Shown piece after piece: positions 61,149 through 64,000 of a stretch of 64,000 bases of DNA. The DNA is from Streptomyces sp. QL37 (lineage in GTDB: Bacteria; Actinomycetota; Actinomycetes; Streptomycetales; Streptomycetaceae). Location of the stretch: contig NZ_PTJS01000001.1 of NCBI RefSeq assembly GCF_002941025.1, positions 1,240,001 through 1,304,000 of the forward strand. The letters run 5' to 3'. The notes under the pieces were generated by a model. It saw only the letters and a list, made by a program, of their open reading frames with translations. It made no database searches and was not told the origin of the DNA. The stretch's first letter is position 1. Every line of letters begins with the position of its first letter. The translations under genes were made by a program, and so were the position numbers.

Positions 61149-61509
61149 AGGCGTACAGGTCCAGGATCTCCGGGGCGTCCGCGAGGCCGGGCCCGCCCTC
61201 CGCCGCCCAGGCGGCGATGTCGGCGACGGCGTGCGGATCGTTGACCAGCCCGAGCCAGACGGGGCGGCCGCCCGCGCGGCGGCCCTCGGCCGAGGGCTGT
61301 ACGACGATGACGTTGCCGTGCTCGCAGGCGTCCAGGCACTCCACCGCGCGCACGGTCGCGGCCCCGTCGGCGGACCGCCGCAGCTGCGCGAGCTGCCCGG
61401 CGTGGTCAACGCCCGGGATCTTCTCGGTGCCGCAGCAGCAGCCCCGGCAGACGCTCACCGTGGGACGGGACGGACCGGGCCCGGCGGCCTTGTGCTGTCG
61501 ACGGCTCAT
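61108..61509 (-). CDS. Thioredoxin-like [2Fe-2S] ferredoxin domain protein
   Basis: A 133-residue protein with the thioredoxin-like ferredoxin pattern: V-C21-R-G-C24-C25-C26-G in the first loop and E-C58-L-D-A-C62 in the second, giving ligands for a [2Fe-2S] cluster. Related actinobacterial proteins are often found near metal or cobalamin genes; here it lies 300 bp from a Mn-riboswitch-controlled transporter on the other strand. Electron-transfer partner unknown. ATG at 61509; a GGGAG lies upstream. Confidence 0.8.
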   Translation of the reverse strand: MSRRQHKAAGPGPSRPTVSVCRGCCCGTEKIPGVDHAGQLAQLRRSADGAATVRAVECLDACEHGNVIVVQPSAEGRRAGGRPVWLGLVNDPHAVADIAAWAAEGGPGLADAPEILDLYAFSPSRRIRAGLED

Positions 61510-61825
61510 GCGGGGGTGCTCCCGGGGGCTGCGTGGCTGATCATCGTAGGACTCTACCGAGCGGCTCCCCCGCAGGTCCGGTGAGGTAGTGTTGACGGCT
61601 GCGAAGGGGAGTAGCCCTGCAAACCGGTCGTCGACACACTGGAGCCTTCGGGTTCCCGGTGGCCGGGCTCGTGGATCTCCATGGGCGGGCGAGACCTTCG
61701 GTCAGGTATGACACGTCCGCGCCCTGCGGGCGTTGCCGTCATGCCGGGCCGAGTGGTCCTCCGAAAAGCCCGATCGGCGCTTCGCGGAAGTCCCGGAGCC
61801 CGGCTCTCACAGAAGGCCACCCGGA
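61510..61825. other. Divergent region holding the Mn riboswitch
   Basis: About 315 bp between the ferredoxin and TMEM165-type genes. It contains a -10-like TAGTGT at 61587-61592 just upstream of the riboswitch at 61602-61700, then ~125 nt of expression platform with several GC-rich hairpins and no clear U-tract, so control may be at translation. No gene is supportable. Confidence 0.5.
61602..61700 (+). promoter_or_regulatory. yybP-ykoY manganese riboswitch
   Basis: The conserved ends of the aptamer are present: CGAAGGGGAGTAGCC at 61602-61616 pairs through CGAAGG with CCTTCG at 61695-61700 (P1), and the 3' end carries GGGCGAGACCTTCG. Between them lie GTCGTCGACACACTGG and a GC-rich P3 hairpin. 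This is the aptamer that senses Mn2+ in front of TMEM165/GDT1 and MntP-type exporters, and the gene downstream is of that type. High Mn should switch expression on. Confidence 0.8.
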
Positions 61826-62410
61826 ATGCATCTCGACCCCCTGGCGATCCTCACCGCCTTCGGGCTGATCTTCCTCGCGGAGCTCCCCGACAAGACGATG
61901 TTCGCCTCGCTGGCCATGGGCACACGCATGCGCCCGCTCTACGTCTGGTTCGGCACGTCGTCCGCGTTCATCGTGCACGTCGCCATCGCGGTCGGAGCGG
62001 GCGGCCTGATCGGCCTGCTGCCCGACTGGATCGTCAAGGTGGTCTCGGCCGCCCTCTTCGCCTTCGGCGCGTTCATGCTGCTGCGCAGTGGCGGCGGTGA
62101 CGACGACGAGGACGGGGAGATCAAGACCGTCACCGGCTTCTGGCCGGTCTACTCGACCGCCTTCATGGCGGTGTTCATCAGCGAGTGGGGCGACCTGACC
62201 CAGATCACCACCGCGAATCTCGCCGCGAGCAACGGCACCTGGTCCACGGCGATCGGGGCGGCCGTCGCCCTGATGTCGGTGTCGGCGCTGGCGCTGCTGG
62301 CCGGGCGGTTCATCGCCAAGCGGGTGCCGCTGAAGACTGTGCAGCGCATCGGCGGGGTGTGCATGCTCGCCCTGGCGATCTGGTCGGTCGTCGAGATCTT
62401 CACGGGCTGA
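61826..62410 (+). CDS. TMEM165/GDT1-family Mn2+/Ca2+ exporter
   Basis: A 194-residue six-helix membrane protein with both family signatures: E19-L-P-D22-K-T24 in the first helix and E120-W-G-D123-L-T125 in the fourth, which form the cation path, and a central acidic cytoplasmic loop (GDDDEDGE, about 91-98). It should export Mn2+ (or Ca2+) in exchange for protons. ATG at 61826 fits the family start MHLDPLAILTAFGLIFLAEL; a weak GAAGG lies 10 bases upstream. The Mn riboswitch precedes it. Confidence 0.88.
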   Translation: MHLDPLAILTAFGLIFLAELPDKTMFASLAMGTRMRPLYVWFGTSSAFIVHVAIAVGAGGLIGLLPDWIVKVVSAALFAFGAFMLLRSGGGDDDEDGEIKTVTGFWPVYSTAFMAVFISEWGDLTQITTANLAASNGTWSTAIGAAVALMSVSALALLAGRFIAKRVPLKTVQRIGGVCMLALAIWSVVEIFTG

Positions 62411-62433
62411 GCGCGCCCGGCACCGGACCGAGA

Positions 62434-62459
62434 GGGGTGGCCGGACGTCCGGCCACCCC
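62434..62459. terminator. Bidirectional terminator between exporter and ogt genes
   Basis: A 26-bp perfect palindrome (GGGGTGGCCGG-ACGT-CCGGCCACCCC), 23 bp after the exporter stop and 2 bp before the end of the convergent ogt gene. Confidence 0.75.
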
Positions 62460-62461
62460 GG

Positions 62462-62980
62462 TCAGAACAGGGCCGGCACCTCGCACCCGCTCCCCCGCTC
62501 GAAGGCGAGCAGCCGCTGCTTGCGGTCCAGCCCGCCGCCGTACCCCGTCAGGCTCCCCGAGGCTCCGATGACGCGGTGGCAGGGCACGATGATCCCGACC
62601 GGATTCCTGCCGTTGGCGAGGCCCACCGCACGGGACGCTCCGGGCTTGCCGAGGCGGCCGGCCAGTTCCCCGTAGGAGCGGGTCTCGCCGTACGGGATGC
62701 GTACGAGCTCGGCCCACACGCCGCGCTGGAAGTCGGTGCCGTGCAGGCGCAGCGGGAGGTCGAACTCCTTCAGCTCGCCCGCGAAGTAGGCGTTCAGCTG
62801 GCGGACGGTCTCACCGAAGGGGCGCGCGTCGGGTACGCCGAAGGTCTCCTCGGGCGGGCGGTGCCGCTGCCCGGTCATGTAGAGACCGGACAGCACGCCG
62901 TCGGTCGCGACCAGGGTGAGCGCTCCGTACGGGCTGTCGACGAGGGTGTGCTGCCTGGTCGTCGTGGGTGTGGTGGTCAT
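62462..62980 (-). CDS. ogt: Methylated-DNA-protein cysteine methyltransferase
   Basis: A 172-residue suicide repair protein that takes the methyl group from O6-methylguanine onto its active Cys. The active site IIVPCHRVIG is present with C134, and the DNA-binding HTH RSYGELAGRLGKPGASRAVG lies before it. ATG at 62980 (MTTTPTTTRQH) starts 8 bp after the stop of alkA, so the two are co-transcribed. A long in-frame extension upstream lies inside alkA and is not part of it. Confidence 0.93.
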   Translation of the reverse strand: MTTTPTTTRQHTLVDSPYGALTLVATDGVLSGLYMTGQRHRPPEETFGVPDARPFGETVRQLNAYFAGELKEFDLPLRLHGTDFQRGVWAELVRIPYGETRSYGELAGRLGKPGASRAVGLANGRNPVGIIVPCHRVIGASGSLTGYGGGLDRKQRLLAFERGSGCEVPALF

Positions 62981-62988
62981 GGTCGTCC

Positions 62989-64000
62989 TCAGCTGGGCAG
63001 GTGGTTGACGGGGTGGTCGTCGACGGTCCACAGATACTGCACCGCGTACGCCCGCCAGGGGCGCCACCGCGTGGCGCGTGCGGTCAGGGCGGCGGGGGTG
63101 GCCGGGAGTCCGAGCTGTCCGGCGGCCCTGCGGATCCCGAGGTCGGTGGGGAGGAAGGCATCCGGGTCCCCGAGGGCCCGCATGGCGATGACCTCGACCG
63201 TCCAGGGGCCGAAGCCCGGCAGGGCGGCCAGTTCCGCGCGGGCCCTCTCCCAGTCGGTCCCCTCCCCCAGGTCCAGGGACCCGTCGGCGAGGGAGGCCAC
63301 GAGGGTGGTGAGCGTGGCACGGCGGCTGCGCGGCAGGGCGAGCGCCTCGGGGTCGAGCCCGGACAGTGCCTCGGAGGTCGGGAACAGATGGGTCAGGCCG
63401 CCTTCGGGGTCCTCCACCGGGGTCCCGTGGGCGTTGACCAGACGGGCCGCGTGGGTGCGGGCGGCGGCCGTGGAGACCTGCTGGCCGAGCACCGCGCGTA
63501 CGGCGAACTCCGCCGCGTCGACGGTGCGCGGCACCCGCCGCCCCGGGGCGGCGTCGACGAGCGGGGCGAGCAGCGGATCCGAGCGCAACTGGTCGTCCAC
63601 GGCGACAGGGTCGGCGTCCAGGTCGAGGAGTCTGCGGCAGCGGCTGATGGCCTGGGTGAGGTCGCGCGGGTCGGTGAGGGAGAGCCGGCAGCCGATGTGG
63701 CCGGGCTGCGGGGACAGCGCCACGATGCCGTGCCCGTGCGGCAGGGTGAGCGTGCGGCGGTAGGCGCCGTCGCGCCACTCCTCGACTCCGGGGACGGCGG
63801 TGGCGGCGAGGTGCCCGAAGAGGTTGCTCGGGTTGAGCGGGGCGCGGTACGGGAGCCGTAGGGCGATGACCCCCGGGGCCGCGGGCTCGCGGGCCCCGCG
63901 TTCCGCCCGGGCGCGCAGTTCGCCGGGGGCGAGCGCGAAGACCTCCCGCACGGTCTCGTTGAACGTGCGGATCGATGAGAACCCGGCCGCGAACGCGACC
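62989..64000 (-). CDS. alkA: DNA-3-methyladenine glycosylase (AlkA) with N-terminal AraC-type HTH, 5' end outside window
   Basis: The gene runs off the right edge of the window. The visible start is the end of an AraC-type HTH (VAFAAGFSSIRTFNETVREVF, APGELR), as in Ada, followed by an AlkA N-domain (PYRAPLNPSNLFGHLAATAVPG) and the HhH-GPD glycosylase core: AVLGQQVSTAAART, the hairpin LPGFGPWTVEVIAMRALGD and the catalytic Asp in PTDLGIRRA. It excises alkylated bases such as 3-methyladenine. The Ada-AlkA fusion can also sense alkylation through the upstream, unseen Cys domain. Followed by ogt in one operon. Confidence 0.88.
   Translation of the reverse strand, partial: VAFAAGFSSIRTFNETVREVFALAPGELRARAERGAREPAAPGVIALRLPYRAPLNPSNLFGHLAATAVPGVEEWRDGAYRRTLTLPHGHGIVALSPQPGHIGCRLSLTDPRDLTQAISRCRRLLDLDADPVAVDDQLRSDPLLAPLVDAAPGRRVPRTVDAAEFAVRAVLGQQVSTAAARTHAARLVNAHGTPVEDPEGGLTHLFPTSEALSGLDPEALALPRSRRATLTTLVASLADGSLDLGEGTDWERARAELAALPGFGPWTVEVIAMRALGDPDAFLPTDLGIRRAAGQLGLPATPAALTARATRWRPWRAYAVQYLWTVDDHPVNHLPS

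Overview
The window is high-GC actinobacterial chromosome, most probably from Streptomyces. The signs are a very strong G/C third-position bias, frequent GTG starts, ATGA/GTGA/TGATG start-stop overlaps, a MatB-type deacetylase-glycosyltransferase, a complete ccr-meaA gene block, a PucR-like regulator and a perfect CebR-type operator. I see no rRNA, tRNA, CRISPR array, transposase or phage gene. Most of it reads as ordinary chromosome; two genes (a GH5 cellulase and a DinB-like protein) are decayed.

Layout. 1-8.4 kb: mixed housekeeping and stress genes (PAP2-lipid kinase fusion, methyltransferase, VOC protein, arginase-like protein with an altered metal site, epimerase plus zinc dehydrogenase pair, SRPBCC protein, YbdK-type ligase, small LapA-like membrane protein). 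8.5-15.6 kb: a secreted CocE/NonD hydrolase followed by a tight peptidase operon on the minus strand (M55 D-aminopeptidase, M20, S9, S66 LD-carboxypeptidase), which looks suited to breaking down D-amino-acid peptides such as murein stems. 15.7-18.8 kb: aldo/keto reductase with a divergent LysR regulator, and a GH18-like lipoprotein. 19.0-22.8 kb: a three-gene exopolysaccharide operon (small membrane protein, MatB, acyltransferase-3) resembling a condensed ica/PNAG locus. 22.8-30 kb: an MFS exporter with three C-terminal beta-sandwich repeats, an SRPBCC protein, an Rv2578c-type radical SAM gene behind an SOS-box-like palindrome, a secreted tripeptidyl aminopeptidase-like hydrolase, a GNAT and a HEAT-repeat protein.

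30-42.9 kb is the metabolic core: a duplicated 3-hydroxyacyl-CoA dehydrogenase and a TetR regulator, then (after an Mrr-like nuclease and a GNAT) ccr-meaA-mcl-mch-mcd of the ethylmalonyl-CoA pathway and psd-pssA for phosphatidylethanolamine precursors. Together they convert acetoacetyl-CoA through crotonyl-CoA and ethylmalonyl-CoA towards glyoxylate and propionyl-CoA, supplying both acetyl-CoA assimilation and polyketide extender units. 43-50.7 kb: a GAF/PAS/PP2C phosphatase, an acyltransferase-SGNH protein, the GH5 remnant under its CebR box, and a secreted beta-helix glycanase ending in a tandem stop-codon repeat. 50.7-56.5 kb: a full branched-chain amino acid ABC operon (livF-G-H-M-SBP) divergent from a PucR-like regulator. 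56.5-64 kb: glycerate kinase, VOC gene, DinB-like pseudogene, CobB sirtuin, Dabb protein, LysR, 2Fe-2S ferredoxin, a yybP-ykoY manganese riboswitch upstream of a TMEM165/GDT1 exporter, and the DNA alkylation repair pair ogt-alkA, the latter cut by the window edge.

All calls come from reading the sequence and remembered family motifs; no database search was run. No wholly new system is evident. The most useful leads are the SOS box on the radical SAM gene, the CebR-box cellulase relic, the condensed PNAG-like operon, the murein-peptide peptidase operon, the operator-rich ccr promoter and the Mn riboswitch.
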